Shown: positions 44,923 through 54,071 of the stretch, piece by piece | Position numbering within the stretch: the stretch's first letter is position 1 | Layout of the letters: the number at the start of each line of letters is the position of its first letter | NCBI GenBank assembly: GCA_964386785.1 | Contig: CAYLUD010000002.1 | Coordinates: forward strand, 1-64,000 | Direction: 5' to 3' | Length of the DNA stretch: 64,000 bases | DNA from: SZAS-3 sp964386785 | GTDB lineage: Bacteria > Chlamydiota > Chlamydiia > Chlamydiales > JAAKFR01 | Program-made: the position numbers and the translations under genes | Notes under the pieces: model-generated | Told to the model about the DNA's origin: nothing | Database searches by the model: none | Seen by the model: only the letters and a program-made list of their open reading frames with translations

Positions 44923-47900
44923 GACGTCCCCCTTCTATGAGGATGTAGAATATGGGGATAAAAAAAAGTCCAAACAGGGTCGCAAACATCATGCCTCCCA
45001 TCACGCCAGTACCCACAGAATGACGACTTGCGGCACCAGCTCCATGACTCCATACTAACGGCATAACCCCAAAAATGAATGTCAAGGATGTCATAAGGAT
45101 CGCTCGAAACCTTTGTTGTGCAGCGCAGAGAGCAGCCTCCATTACGGACATTCCTTTCTCTTTACTTTGCAACGCAAACTCAACAATTAAAATAGCATTT
45201 TTAGCTGACAAAGCTATTAATGTGACCAGTCCGATTTGAAAATATACATCATTATATAACCCTCGAATGAGGATAGACACTAAAGCCCCCAGCACAGCAA
45301 AGGGCACCCCCATAAGAACGGCTATCGGTAACAGCCAACGTTCGTATAGGGCTGCTAGGATTAAAAACACAAAAAGAATGGCAGCAAACAGAACTATCCC
45401 AGCGCTCCCCGAGGCGCTGATCTCTTGATAGGCAGCGCCACTCCAGGCTATATCCATAGAAGTAGGAACCACATCACGTGCCGCTGCTTCCATAGCTTGT
45501 AAGGATTGTGAGGTGCTATATCCTGTGGCAGCCCCTCCAATCAATTTGACAGCAGGGAACACATTAAAGCGAGTGACAAGATTGGGCCCTTTACTAAAGG
45601 TAAAGCGCACAAGAGATTGCAGAGGTATCATCGCTCCATTTGCAGAGCGGACATATATATTGCCAATATCTGCCAAGCTTTGTCGATACTGAGGGGCGGC
45701 TTGTACCATCACATTAAAAACGTGCCCATATTTATTGAAGTTATTCACATAGTAAGACCCAAGAAACACCTGTATAGTCTGATAAATTTGTGAAATAGGA
45801 ACTCCATAGGCAAGAGATTTAATACGATCGACTTCCGCATATATTTGACCTACAAATGGCTCATAGGAGCTTCGCAATGGAGTAAGAGCCTTTTCTGTTG
45901 CGGCGCGTTGTATCAATTGATTTAGTACAGGTTGCAGATCTTCATCTGATTCATTAATGATCCAAAATTCGAACCCACCTACTGTGCCCAAACCTTGGAT
46001 AGCAGGCGGGTTTACAACAAACAAGGATCCTTGAGGAAAGGTTGTCAATTGTTGCTGCAAGCGATGTAAGGTATGAAATGCGGATAGGGATTCTGTTTTT
46101 CTCTGTTTCCAATCCTTCAACGTGATAAAATATGTGGCAATCGGATAGCGGTTGACGTTTTCCAATAAACTAAATCCACTGATGGCAACACAATTCTCCA
46201 CAGCTGGATCTTGCAGCACTAGAGGCACCACCTGGTCGGTAACCTGTTCTGTACGGTTGAGACTTTCTCCATCTGGCAGATTAGCAAAAGCAAACAAATA
46301 TCCCTGATCTTCTTCTGGAATTAACGTAGAAGGAATGTGAAAAAAAAGTACAAGGATCAATCCACATACCCCTAGCCAACTCAATAAGAGGATCCAACGA
46401 TAGGTAATAGCTCTGCGCAATAAGTATATATATCCCTGACAACATCGATCAAATCCATAGTTCCACAAACGAGCAAAGCGAGAAGGGGTCGTTTGTGGAT
46501 CATGTCGTAAGCAATAGGCTGCTAACACGGGACTTAGTGTCAATGCACAAAGACCGGAAATCAGTACGGAAATCGATAGCGTGATCGCAAACTGCTTATA
46601 CAGGACTCCTGCTATGCCCCCTAAAAATGAAACAGGGACAAACACCGCGCAGAGGACACACACGATTGCGATCATGGGGCCGGAGACCTCTTTCATTGCC
46701 GTATATGCTGCTTCGTAGGAAGAAAGTCCCTGTTCCCGCATCAAGCGATCTACATTTTCCACTACCACAATCGCATCGTCTACTACGATCCCAATCGCAA
46801 GCACCAAGCCAAACAGGGTCAAAGTGTTCATGGTAAAGCCAAGCAAATACATACCCGATAGGGCTCCGATGATCGATACGATCATCGCGACCACGGGAAT
46901 GAAGGTAGCGCGTGCATTTTGTAAAAAAAGAAAAATTACAAGCGCCACAATGACAGCGGCTTCACACAAGGTTTTTTTCACTTCTGCAATAGATAAACGA
47001 ATAAAATCTGTAGTATCAAAAGGAATGGTATATTGAATCCCAGGAGGAAAGCGCGATTCTAATCGATGCAAGGTGTTTTTGACCGAGGCTGCAACATCTA
47101 GGGCATTCGCTCCATAGTTTTGATATACTGCAATGAGAGTCGCACTTTTTTGATTCAATTTACCGTTGACACTATAATCTTGCGCCCCCAAGGAGGTCGA
47201 GGCCACATCATGGACCCACACGGTAGCTCCTTCAGGTGTTGCGCGCAGGACAATATTACCAAATTGTTCTGGTGTCGCTAAGCGTCCTTGCGCCGTGGTA
47301 GGCCATGTGAGAGCTCTGTATCCTTGTGTAGGGGGCTGTCCTAGTAGACCTAATGGATAATCCTGGTTTTGATCCGATATCGCAGCGACGACGTCCGAGG
47401 TGACAATGCCTAATTGCGCCATTTTATCGGGCTCCAACCAAACCCTCATGGCATAATTTCTAGCATTGATGATTTTAGCATCTACTACGCCAGGCAAACG
47501 GAGCAATTCATCGGCAATAAACAACGTGGTATAGTTGTTGACAAACAGTTCTTCATATCGATCTTCTGGATCCTGTACCGCAATTAACATGAGGATCGTG
47601 GGGGTCTCTTTTTTTACGACTACCCCCTCTTTTTGTGCTGCTTCTGGAATTTGAGGCAGAGCAAGGTCTACTCGATTTTGCACGTTATTCAATGCTTGAT
47701 TGATGTCTGTACCGATACGAAAAAAGATATTGAGAGCTAACGAACCGCTGGCCGCGCTCGACGAGTACATATAGATCATGTCCTCAACGCCATTAATTTG
47801 CGTTTCTAACGGAGCTGCAACACTGTCTGCCAGCGTCTCTGCGCTAGCCCCAGGATAGGACACTGTTACCTGAATTTGAGGAGGAGTCATATTAGGATAC

Positions 47901-48004
47901 TGTTCAATGGGAATCACATACCCGGCGACCAGTCCAAAAATAACGATCAGAATAGAAAGAACCCCAGCAAATACGGGGCGTTTCAAAAAGAAATGGGAGA
48001 TCAT
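44909..48004 (-). CDS. RND multidrug efflux transporter (AcrB/MexB, HAE1 family)
   Basis: A 1031-residue inner membrane proton antiporter with 12 membrane segments and two large periplasmic loops. The proton-relay Asp pair appears in G-I-V-V-D-D-A-I-V-V-V-E-N-V, and the N-terminus F-F-L-K-R-P-V-F-A is typical. Family length is about 1030-1050, so it looks complete. Overlaps the adaptor gene by four bases and the channel gene by 14: one operon. Substrates cannot be inferred. Confidence 0.95.
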   Translation of the reverse strand: MISHFFLKRPVFAGVLSILIVIFGLVAGYVIPIEQYPNMTPPQIQVTVSYPGASAETLADSVAAPLETQINGVEDMIYMYSSSAASGSLALNIFFRIGTDINQALNNVQNRVDLALPQIPEAAQKEGVVVKKETPTILMLIAVQDPEDRYEELFVNNYTTLFIADELLRLPGVVDAKIINARNYAMRVWLEPDKMAQLGIVTSDVVAAISDQNQDYPLGLLGQPPTQGYRALTWPTTAQGRLATPEQFGNIVLRATPEGATVWVHDVASTSLGAQDYSVNGKLNQKSATLIAVYQNYGANALDVAASVKNTLHRLESRFPPGIQYTIPFDTTDFIRLSIAEVKKTLCEAAVIVALVIFLFLQNARATFIPVVAMIVSIIGALSGMYLLGFTMNTLTLFGLVLAIGIVVDDAIVVVENVDRLMREQGLSSYEAAYTAMKEVSGPMIAIVCVLCAVFVPVSFLGGIAGVLYKQFAITLSISVLISGLCALTLSPVLAAYCLRHDPQTTPSRFARLWNYGFDRCCQGYIYLLRRAITYRWILLLSWLGVCGLILVLFFHIPSTLIPEEDQGYLFAFANLPDGESLNRTEQVTDQVVPLVLQDPAVENCVAISGFSLLENVNRYPIATYFITLKDWKQRKTESLSAFHTLHRLQQQLTTFPQGSLFVVNPPAIQGLGTVGGFEFWIINESDEDLQPVLNQLIQRAATEKALTPLRSSYEPFVGQIYAEVDRIKSLAYGVPISQIYQTIQVFLGSYYVNNFNKYGHVFNVMVQAAPQYRQSLADIGNIYVRSANGAMIPLQSLVRFTFSKGPNLVTRFNVFPAVKLIGGAATGYSTSQSLQAMEAAARDVVPTSMDIAWSGAAYQEISASGSAGIVLFAAILFVFLILAALYERWLLPIAVLMGVPFAVLGALVSILIRGLYNDVYFQIGLVTLIALSAKNAILIVEFALQSKEKGMSVMEAALCAAQQRFRAILMTSLTFIFGVMPLVWSHGAGAASRHSVGTGVMGGMMFATLFGLFFIPIFYILIEGGRREKK

Positions 48005-49104
48005 GGCTGTACCTGTACCTCGACCCCAGCATAGAGTCGATTTACTCCCTCACTCACAATCTTCTCACCTGGCTGCAGTCCCCCTTGAATCATCCATTGG
48101 TCACCAACCCAATCCCCGACTTCCACCCATCTCTGCGCAACACGTTGATCAGAACCTATAACCCAAACATAAAACCCTTTTTCGCCAGAAAATACAGCTG
48201 TTTGGGGCACCAGTAAAGCTCGGGGCCACACAGCACCTTCTACCCTAGCTTTAACAAATTGACCAGGCAGGATCGTGCCTTCCTTATTATCAAACTGTGC
48301 CCGTACAGTGAGGGTTCCTGTTGCAGGATCTAAATATGGAGATGCAAAATTGAGATGACCTATAGCAGGAAATTCGGAACCATCGGACAAAACTAGGTGC
48401 ACCGTATATTCTTCTGGTGCAGGCAACTCTAAACGGTGCGCCTCTTGTTCTTTTTTGGCTGCCAACCAGCGTTCATCTGTTAATGGAAAATAGACCCAAA
48501 TTGGGTCTATCACAACTAATTCTGCTAAAAATCCATTAATGGAAGGAGAGATGAGCGTCCCTTCGCGATACAAAGCCTTACCCATCCAACCTGCAATCGG
48601 AGCTTCTATTTTTGTATAGCTTAAGTTCAGATTCGCATCGACAAGGTTAGCTTCTGCTTGAATGAGTTCTGCTTCTGCTGTAAGCACGGATGCCGTGGCA
48701 TCATCTAAATCTCTCTTTGAGGCTGCGTGTACGCGATACAGGGGTTCTATCCGTTCATAAGAAGCTTTCGCATTCCATAGGACTGCCTCTTGCCTGGCAA
48801 CGACAGCCTTGGCTTCTTCTACTTTAGCCTCAAAAGATCGGGGGTCAATGGTGAATAAAAGAGCTCCCTTTTCTACGTATCCCCCTTCGGTATAATGGAT
48901 GCCCCATAAATATCCCTCGACTCTAGAACGCACCTCTACAGGATGAGAACTTTTTGCGACGCCCACAAAAGATAGGGGCATGGGGACAGCTTCTTCGTGG
49001 ACCGTGTAAGAGTGGACTGCAACAGGCTTCTGAATGGGTATTTCCTGATGGCATCCGCTTAATAGGATACCTATCAAGATCCAATGGCCTTTCTGCATTC
49101 CCAC
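48001..49104 (-). CDS. RND efflux periplasmic adaptor lipoprotein (AcrA/MexA family)
   Basis: A 367-residue membrane fusion protein with a lipobox L-S-G-Cys18. It has a barrel-sandwich hybrid/biotinyl-lipoyl-like domain, a helical hairpin (about 95-155) and a beta-barrel, ending in the C-terminal G-L-Q-P-G-E-K-I-V-S-E-G-V-N-R-L block. It links the pump to the outer membrane channel. Begins 36 bases after lgt, which installs the lipid on such lipoproteins. Confidence 0.93.
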   Translation of the reverse strand: MGMQKGHWILIGILLSGCHQEIPIQKPVAVHSYTVHEEAVPMPLSFVGVAKSSHPVEVRSRVEGYLWGIHYTEGGYVEKGALLFTIDPRSFEAKVEEAKAVVARQEAVLWNAKASYERIEPLYRVHAASKRDLDDATASVLTAEAELIQAEANLVDANLNLSYTKIEAPIAGWMGKALYREGTLISPSINGFLAELVVIDPIWVYFPLTDERWLAAKKEQEAHRLELPAPEEYTVHLVLSDGSEFPAIGHLNFASPYLDPATGTLTVRAQFDNKEGTILPGQFVKARVEGAVWPRALLVPQTAVFSGEKGFYVWVIGSDQRVAQRWVEVGDWVGDQWMIQGGLQPGEKIVSEGVNRLYAGVEVQVQP

Positions 49105-49140
49105 AAACAGATGGGTAGGGGAAATATCTATTTTTTACAA

Positions 49141-49995
49141 CTATTTCGTGATATGGACGGGATCGATTCGTCTCCAACCGCGCACCAACAGAGCAACTCC
49201 AAAGAAGAGCCAAGGGAGGCTAAGCCATTGTCCCACACTCAATCCAGCCCACTGTGTCCACCCGGAACCTTGTGGCGCTTTCCAAAACTCACAGAGGAAT
49301 CGGATGGTCGTTACAGCAATCAATAAGAGGGCGACAAAGAGTCCCTGCCCTAACCAAGAAGGACGGCGACGCCACAGCATCCATAACAGAGTTGCCGTAG
49401 CCGCATACCCGATCCCTTCATATAATTGAACTGGGTGGACGATCCCTTGCACAGGCTCTAGAGGGTGAAGAAATTCTACTCCCCAAGGCATATTCGTTGG
49501 AGTACCTAGAATTTCTTGGTTGATGAAGTTCCCTATACGTATGAGAGCAGCAGCCCAGCCTACCGGTATGGCTAGCAAGTCCAGCACAGCCCAAAACGTC
49601 ATTCGAGGAGCCGAACGACTATAACGACGCACACAACAATAGACGACTATGACAATAGCAGCCATGGCCCCATGGCTGGCTAACCCTCCCTGCCGTAAGT
49701 TCCATATTTCTGCTGGATGAGCTAAGTAAATAGGGAGCCCATAGAACAGGACATATGCAAGGCGAGCGCCTACAATAGAAAAAATGGGAATCCATAATGT
49801 CAGGGAAGAGAGTAGCATCGAGGGCTCTTTAGCACCCGGATCAGCGAGTTGGCGTAGATTGGTTCGAAGAAAAAGGTACATTAGGTGATATCCTAATGCA
49901 AAAAGAAACCCATACCAATAGATTGGAAAATCTACATAGGGAACCTCAAAAAAGACACGGGAGGGGTCCCACTGAAAATGGGCAAAAAGGGTCAT
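49141..49995 (-). CDS. lgt: Prolipoprotein diacylglyceryl transferase
   Basis: A 284-residue, seven-membrane-segment enzyme that attaches diacylglycerol to the lipobox Cys of lipoproteins. I choose ATG 49995; the frame is open to 50037, but the extra 14 residues are unlike the family. Conserved blocks: I-Y-W-Y-G near the start, S-H-G-A, R-I-G-N-F-I-N-Q-E-I-L-G-T and H-P-V-Q-L-Y-E. Substrates in this window include the two efflux lipoproteins just downstream. Confidence 0.94.
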   Translation of the reverse strand: MTLFAHFQWDPSRVFFEVPYVDFPIYWYGFLFALGYHLMYLFLRTNLRQLADPGAKEPSMLLSSLTLWIPIFSIVGARLAYVLFYGLPIYLAHPAEIWNLRQGGLASHGAMAAIVIVVYCCVRRYSRSAPRMTFWAVLDLLAIPVGWAAALIRIGNFINQEILGTPTNMPWGVEFLHPLEPVQGIVHPVQLYEGIGYAATATLLWMLWRRRPSWLGQGLFVALLLIAVTTIRFLCEFWKAPQGSGWTQWAGLSVGQWLSLPWLFFGVALLVRGWRRIDPVHITK

Positions 49996-50048
49996 AGCAT
50001 CTCGACAAAAAAATAGACTCCCTCTATTCTGCCGCACAAAAACTTTCT

Positions 50049-50519
50049 ATGCAACCCACGAACTTACGCCGTTTTTTCTATGTCGCTGGAGCTGTATGGC
50101 TCTGCGTTGGGACTGCCTTACTGACCTTAGGCATTCATTTTCTTACTACGTGGCAACAGAACCCTGTGGTCCCCTCGCACCTATTTTCGTTTATTCCCTT
50201 TTTTGAACGTTGTTTTTCCTCCAATGCTTTACTGTTTCTTTTAATCAGCAGCCTCCTACTTGGTTATAGTAAGGGGCGCTGGGTACTGCGTCGCACAGCT
50301 CTTCGTCATATGCGTTACTTTTCCTCATTAGAACGCCCCTCTTGGGCACGTCTATATGGCCCCTCTTCCCTACTATTGATCGGCATCATGATGACGCTGG
50401 GCATGCTCCTTCGGTGGATACCGATCTCCCTAGACGTGCGGGGTGCAGTGGATGTCGCAATCGGGGCAGCACTTATTCAAGGGTCTCTTCACTATTTTCG
50501 CTTTAGGTCCCATCTATGA
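50049..50519 (+). CDS. Small integral membrane protein, hypothetical
   Basis: A 156-residue protein with four probable membrane segments (about 10-30, 45-75, 105-122, 130-148) and Arg-rich loops. It overlaps acpS by four bases. In Chlamydia the gene next to acpS (CT101) also encodes a small membrane protein, so this may be its counterpart, but I cannot confirm homology. Function unknown. Confidence 0.7.
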   Translation: MQPTNLRRFFYVAGAVWLCVGTALLTLGIHFLTTWQQNPVVPSHLFSFIPFFERCFSSNALLFLLISSLLLGYSKGRWVLRRTALRHMRYFSSLERPSWARLYGPSSLLLIGIMMTLGMLLRWIPISLDVRGAVDVAIGAALIQGSLHYFRFRSHL

Positions 50520-50899
50520 TTTATGGATTGGGATCTGATATTCTAAGTATTCAACGTATTCGCAAAGCATTGCAACGATATGGTGATCGCTTTTTAGCTC
50601 GTCACCTGACAGAAGCAGAGCAACAATACTGTCTCAAATATCAGGATCCCGTCCCTCGTATTGCGGGTCGATTTGCAGGCAAGGAAGCGATTGTCAAGGC
50701 TCTGGGTACAGGCTTTCGATTTGAAGGGCAATGGCTATCTATAGAGATTGTAAATGATGCTTTAGGTAAGCCTACCGTATTGTTACATCCTCTACTATCC
50801 ACTCACCTGCCCCCCTCTCTACAAATTCTACTTTCCATTAGTCATTGCAAGGAGTACGCTATGGCTACAGCAATTGCAATAGGGACTTCACATGGATAG
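50516..50899 (+). CDS. acpS: Holo-[acyl-carrier-protein] synthase
   Basis: A 127-residue enzyme transferring 4'-phosphopantetheine to ACP, which the fab genes at 17.7-20.3 kb need. The Mg-binding G-S-D-I with Asp8 and the R-F-A-G-K-E-A-I-V-K-A-L-G-T-G-F block are present, as is the final S-I-S-H. It overlaps its neighbours by 4 and 8 bases. Confidence 0.95.
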   Translation: MIYGLGSDILSIQRIRKALQRYGDRFLARHLTEAEQQYCLKYQDPVPRIAGRFAGKEAIVKALGTGFRFEGQWLSIEIVNDALGKPTVLLHPLLSTHLPPSLQILLSISHCKEYAMATAIAIGTSHG

Positions 50900-51833
50900 G
50901 AAGCGTTTAGTGATTATCGGTTCAGGGCCAGCTGGTTATACGGCAGCTCTTTATGCGGCTCGTGCTGAGCTCTCACCCACGTTATATGAAGGTTTTTTTT
51001 CTGGCCCCGCGGGAGGGCAACTAATGACTACAACCGAGGTCGAAAATTATCCAGGTTTTCCTGAGGGTATCTCGGGGCCGAAACTCATGGAGGCCATGCG
51101 ACAACAAGCAGCTCGTTTTGGCACGCAGTTTCTGACTGAGGACGTGACTCGCGTGGATTTAAGTCAGCGACCCTTTGTGATAGAAGGAGCTCACACGACC
51201 CTATCAGCAGACGCGCTGATTATTGCGACAGGAGCTACTGCGAAGCGACTAGAGATTGAGGGTGCTGGTGAAGATGGCTTTTGGCAAAAAGGAGTAACGG
51301 CTTGCGCGGTCTGTGATGGAGCCATGCCCATTTTCCGTAATCAGCCTTTATTTGTAATTGGTGGAGGAGACTCTGCAGTAGAAGAGGCTATCTATCTAAC
51401 AAAATATGGAAGCAAGGTCTATATCGTACACCGCAGAGGGGAACTCCGCGCCTCTAAAATTATGGCGCAACGGGCCCTGCATCATCCAAAAATTGAAGTG
51501 CTTTGGAATCAAGAAATCATTAAGGTTTCTGGTGATCGTATTGTACGTGCCGTGACCTTGCAAGACACGCGTTCCAAACAAACCGAGGAACGTCCTGCGG
51601 GAGGCGTCTTTTTTGCTATCGGCCATGAGCCCAATGTCTCGTTCTTACAGGGCCAACTCAAAACAGGGGCTCATGGTTACATCGCAGTAACGCCAGGAAC
51701 CACGCAAACTTCTATAGAGGGGGTGTTTGCTTGTGGGGATGTGCAAGATCCTATCTATCGTCAAGCTATTACTGCAGCGGGTAGCGGCTGCATGGCAGCT
51801 CTAGAAGTAGAGCGTTGGTTACAGGGGCACTGA
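50892..51833 (+). CDS. trxB: Thioredoxin reductase
   Basis: A 313-residue FAD/NADPH enzyme. FAD-binding G-S-G-P-A-G-Y at residues 10-16, redox-active Cys138-A-V-Cys141 followed by D-G, NADP-binding G-G-G-D-S-A-V-E-E-A and the final F-A-C-G-D-V-Q-D. Next to acpS as in Chlamydia CT099-CT100. Confidence 0.96.
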   Translation: MDRKRLVIIGSGPAGYTAALYAARAELSPTLYEGFFSGPAGGQLMTTTEVENYPGFPEGISGPKLMEAMRQQAARFGTQFLTEDVTRVDLSQRPFVIEGAHTTLSADALIIATGATAKRLEIEGAGEDGFWQKGVTACAVCDGAMPIFRNQPLFVIGGGDSAVEEAIYLTKYGSKVYIVHRRGELRASKIMAQRALHHPKIEVLWNQEIIKVSGDRIVRAVTLQDTRSKQTEERPAGGVFFAIGHEPNVSFLQGQLKTGAHGYIAVTPGTTQTSIEGVFACGDVQDPIYRQAITAAGSGCMAALEVERWLQGH

Positions 51834-51890
51834 GCCTAGCCCCCTTTTGGCTTAATCCGTCGTGACGCAATCCATGCGAACAAACTCACT

Positions 51891-51922
51891 AAACAAAAGA
51901 GGCAGGGATGTCCCCTGCCTCT
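51891..51922 (-). terminator. Rho-independent terminator of hctB
   Basis: A perfect 10-bp GC-rich stem (AGAGGCAGGG 51898-51907 with CCCTGCCTCT 51913-51922) around ATGTC. On the minus strand it is followed by TTTGTTT, so it best serves hctB. It may also help end trxB transcription from the other side. Confidence 0.7.
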
Positions 51923-51953
51923 ACTTCCGTTGCCTCCCTCTTGTACAGGGGAC

Positions 51954-52475
51954 TTAGCAACTGATGTGTTTGCCGTAAGCTTTCAATACTTGGTTTTTCC
52001 AATTATTGGAATGTTTACGGTTCGATCGATTCCATCGAGACGAAGCTAAAAGAGGAGCTTTTGTTAGTAATGTCTCTACGATGGATTGTCGTCGTTTTGC
52101 ACCACTACGAGTAGCAGTTTTTTTAGCAGCAGGTCTTTTTACAGCTTTCTTTGCTACAGTGCGTTTTACAGCTTTTTTAGCAGCAGGTCTTTTTGCTGCT
52201 TTCTTAACAACTTTTTTCTTTGCTGCAGTGCGTTTTACAGCTTTTTTGGCAGCAGGTCTTTTTGCTGCTTTCTTAACAACTTTTTTCTTTGCTGTAGTAC
52301 GTTTTACAGTTTTTTTAGCAGCAGTTTTTTTTGCTACTTTTTTCACGACTTTTTTCTTTGTTGCAGTGCGTTTTACAGCTTTTTTCACAGAACGTTTGGC
52401 TGTGCTTTTGCTTGCAACTTTTTTAGTCGTCGAGCGTTTTGAAGAATGACGAGCCTTAGCGGTGCGTCTCAGCAT
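51954..52475 (-). CDS. hctB: Histone H1-like developmental protein Hc2
   Basis: A 173-residue, extremely basic protein made of Lys/Ala/Arg repeats, similar to eukaryotic H1 tails and to chlamydial Hc2 (CT046), which condenses DNA in the infectious elementary body. Residues about 55-125 hold near-identical 23-residue repeats with phrases K-K-V-V-K-K-A-A-K-R-P-A-A-K-K. The C-terminal 45 residues are not repetitive. A strong AGGAGG precedes the ATG. The adjacent pepA-ssb-chaperone order agrees with Chlamydia. Confidence 0.92.
   Translation of the reverse strand: MLRRTAKARHSSKRSTTKKVASKSTAKRSVKKAVKRTATKKKVVKKVAKKTAAKKTVKRTTAKKKVVKKAAKRPAAKKAVKRTAAKKKVVKKAAKRPAAKKAVKRTVAKKAVKRPAAKKTATRSGAKRRQSIVETLLTKAPLLASSRWNRSNRKHSNNWKNQVLKAYGKHISC
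52182..52319. repeat. Two 69-base direct repeats in hctB
   Basis: Copies 52182-52250 and 52251-52319 are nearly identical, with partial, more diverged units on both sides. Each encodes 23 residues. Such repeats change number by recombination or slippage, and Hc2 length is known to vary among chlamydiae. Confidence 0.75.
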
Positions 52476-52544
52476 GGTTTCCTCCTACATTGTTCATAGC
52501 CATTGCCTATTTCATCTATCGGCAGACCTAAGGAGAGACTTTAG

Positions 52545-52583
52545 AAAAAAAAGAAAAAAAATTTCTCTCGAGCCCGAGAGGAA
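52545..52583 (-). terminator. Rho-independent terminator of pepA
   Basis: On the minus strand the stem of CTCTCG and CGAGAG around GGCT (extendable by three pairs with one G-U) is followed by AAATTTTTTTTCTTTTTTTT. It lies just after the pepA stop and before the hctB leader, so hctB needs its own promoter at 52476-52545. Confidence 0.8.
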
Positions 52584-52586
52584 GTT

Positions 52587-54065
52587 TTATGTGCCTGAAT
52601 TAGAGTTAGATAAATTTTCCAAAAAAGAAATCAACAAACGTACTCCCCAACCAATCCCCCCACGTCCCCATTCACGCAAGGGTTTTTCTAGGAATGCTGG
52701 GCCGGCACAATCAATATGAGCCCAAGGTACATGATGTTTTTTAACAAAGTGATTCAAGAACAGGGCGCCGGTAATGGACCCACCAGCTCGACCTCCAATA
52801 TTGCACAGGTCAGCTTGGAAAGATTCTAATTTCTTTGTATAGGGGGCATATAAAGGCATGCGCCATAGGGGCTCGCCTACTTGATCGGCAGCTTGCATTA
52901 ACTGATTTGCTAAGAGATCTTGATTACAAAACAGACCTGCAATCTCATCTCCCAATGCAACCACTACAGATCCAGTTAAGGTAGCGAGATCAATCACTCG
53001 AGATGGAGCGAGATGTTGTAAGGCATAACTTAATGCATCCGCCAAGATCAGACGACCTTCAGCATCCGTATCACCTACCTCCACTCTAGAACCATCGTAG
53101 GCTTGGAATACATCACCTGGTTTATAGCTAGCTGGGCCAATTGCATTTTCGGTAGCTGGAACCACGGCAGTCACATTGATAGGCAATTTCAAGCGTGCAG
53201 CTACTTGCAGTGTAGCAAGCACGGCTGCAGCTCCCGACATATCACCCCGCATGGTTGCCATGCCAGAGGTTTTTAAGTCTAATCCCCCTGTATCAAATGT
53301 GACACCCTTTCCTACCAATACGGTGTGGTCTGCATGGTGAGGATTTCCTGTATATCGAACTACGATCAATCGAGGTTCGACCGAAGCACCCTGAGAGACT
53401 GCTTGAAACAGCCCCATGTTATGTTCTTGAATTTCTTTTGGTCCCCAGATGGTCAGGTCCACATTTGAGTCCACTTCATTCACCCATGTCGAGGTAGCTT
53501 GAGCTAGGTACTCAGGAGTAACTGTGTGGGCGCTTTCATTAATGACATCCCTAGCCCACATTACCCCATGAAAGAGCATGAAGTGGCGACGAAGGGCATC
53601 TTGTTCTACTAACGAAAGGTCTATCCAATGCAATTGGGGACGAAAATCCGTTCGTTTTTGTTTTGGCCATACGTAAGAGGCAAAAGCCCATCCCTCAAAG
53701 GAAAGAATGGGAGTCTGAGAAGCGAACGGCAGGCTCTTCACCTGAGGCATAGAGACTGATTCCCATTTCTTTTCCATGCAGTACTGCGCAACATGATAAT
53801 AGGCTAGTCGGAACGAATCAGGAGAGCATTCAGCTTGCTTACCTAAACCGAAGCATAGGTAACGCTGTCCTTGAGGGCCATACACGAGCAGTCTTTCATC
53901 TTTTTTTCCTCGAAAATCCTCTAAATACGAGGAATGGCCTATATTCGGGAGAGGAACAGTGGAAGCAGGCAAAGGCTCCTTTTCTCCTTCAAAAAAAGGA
54001 AGGATCAGACCACCTTTGCCTCGTAAAAGATCTTTTTCTTGCACCATTTCAAACAAGACAGTCAC
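52587..54065 (-). CDS. pepA: Leucyl aminopeptidase (M17)
   Basis: A 492-residue cytosolic metallopeptidase removing N-terminal residues from peptides. The C-terminal catalytic domain shows V-G-K-G-V-T-F-D-T-G-G with metal ligands, M-R-G-D-M-S-G-A-A, and D-T-D-A-E-G-R-L where the usual signature is N-T-D-A-E-G-R-L. Metal-binding Asp and Glu of this motif are kept. Follows ssb by six bases; matches CT045. Confidence 0.94.
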   Translation of the reverse strand: MTVLFEMVQEKDLLRGKGGLILPFFEGEKEPLPASTVPLPNIGHSSYLEDFRGKKDERLLVYGPQGQRYLCFGLGKQAECSPDSFRLAYYHVAQYCMEKKWESVSMPQVKSLPFASQTPILSFEGWAFASYVWPKQKRTDFRPQLHWIDLSLVEQDALRRHFMLFHGVMWARDVINESAHTVTPEYLAQATSTWVNEVDSNVDLTIWGPKEIQEHNMGLFQAVSQGASVEPRLIVVRYTGNPHHADHTVLVGKGVTFDTGGLDLKTSGMATMRGDMSGAAAVLATLQVAARLKLPINVTAVVPATENAIGPASYKPGDVFQAYDGSRVEVGDTDAEGRLILADALSYALQHLAPSRVIDLATLTGSVVVALGDEIAGLFCNQDLLANQLMQAADQVGEPLWRMPLYAPYTKKLESFQADLCNIGGRAGGSITGALFLNHFVKKHHVPWAHIDCAGPAFLEKPLREWGRGGIGWGVRLLISFLENLSNSNSGT

Positions 54066-54071
54066 CTAAAG

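Noticed and set aside
52160..52380. CRISPR-like spaced repeats
   Set aside because: The repeats are adjacent, coding and lack unique spacers; they belong to the Hc2 protein.
52006..52449. Long plus-strand frames with Phe/Leu-rich, hydrophobic products across hctB
   Set aside because: They are the antisense of the Lys/Ala repeats of hctB; AAG/AAA lysine codons read backwards as Leu/Phe. No Shine-Dalgarno or family.
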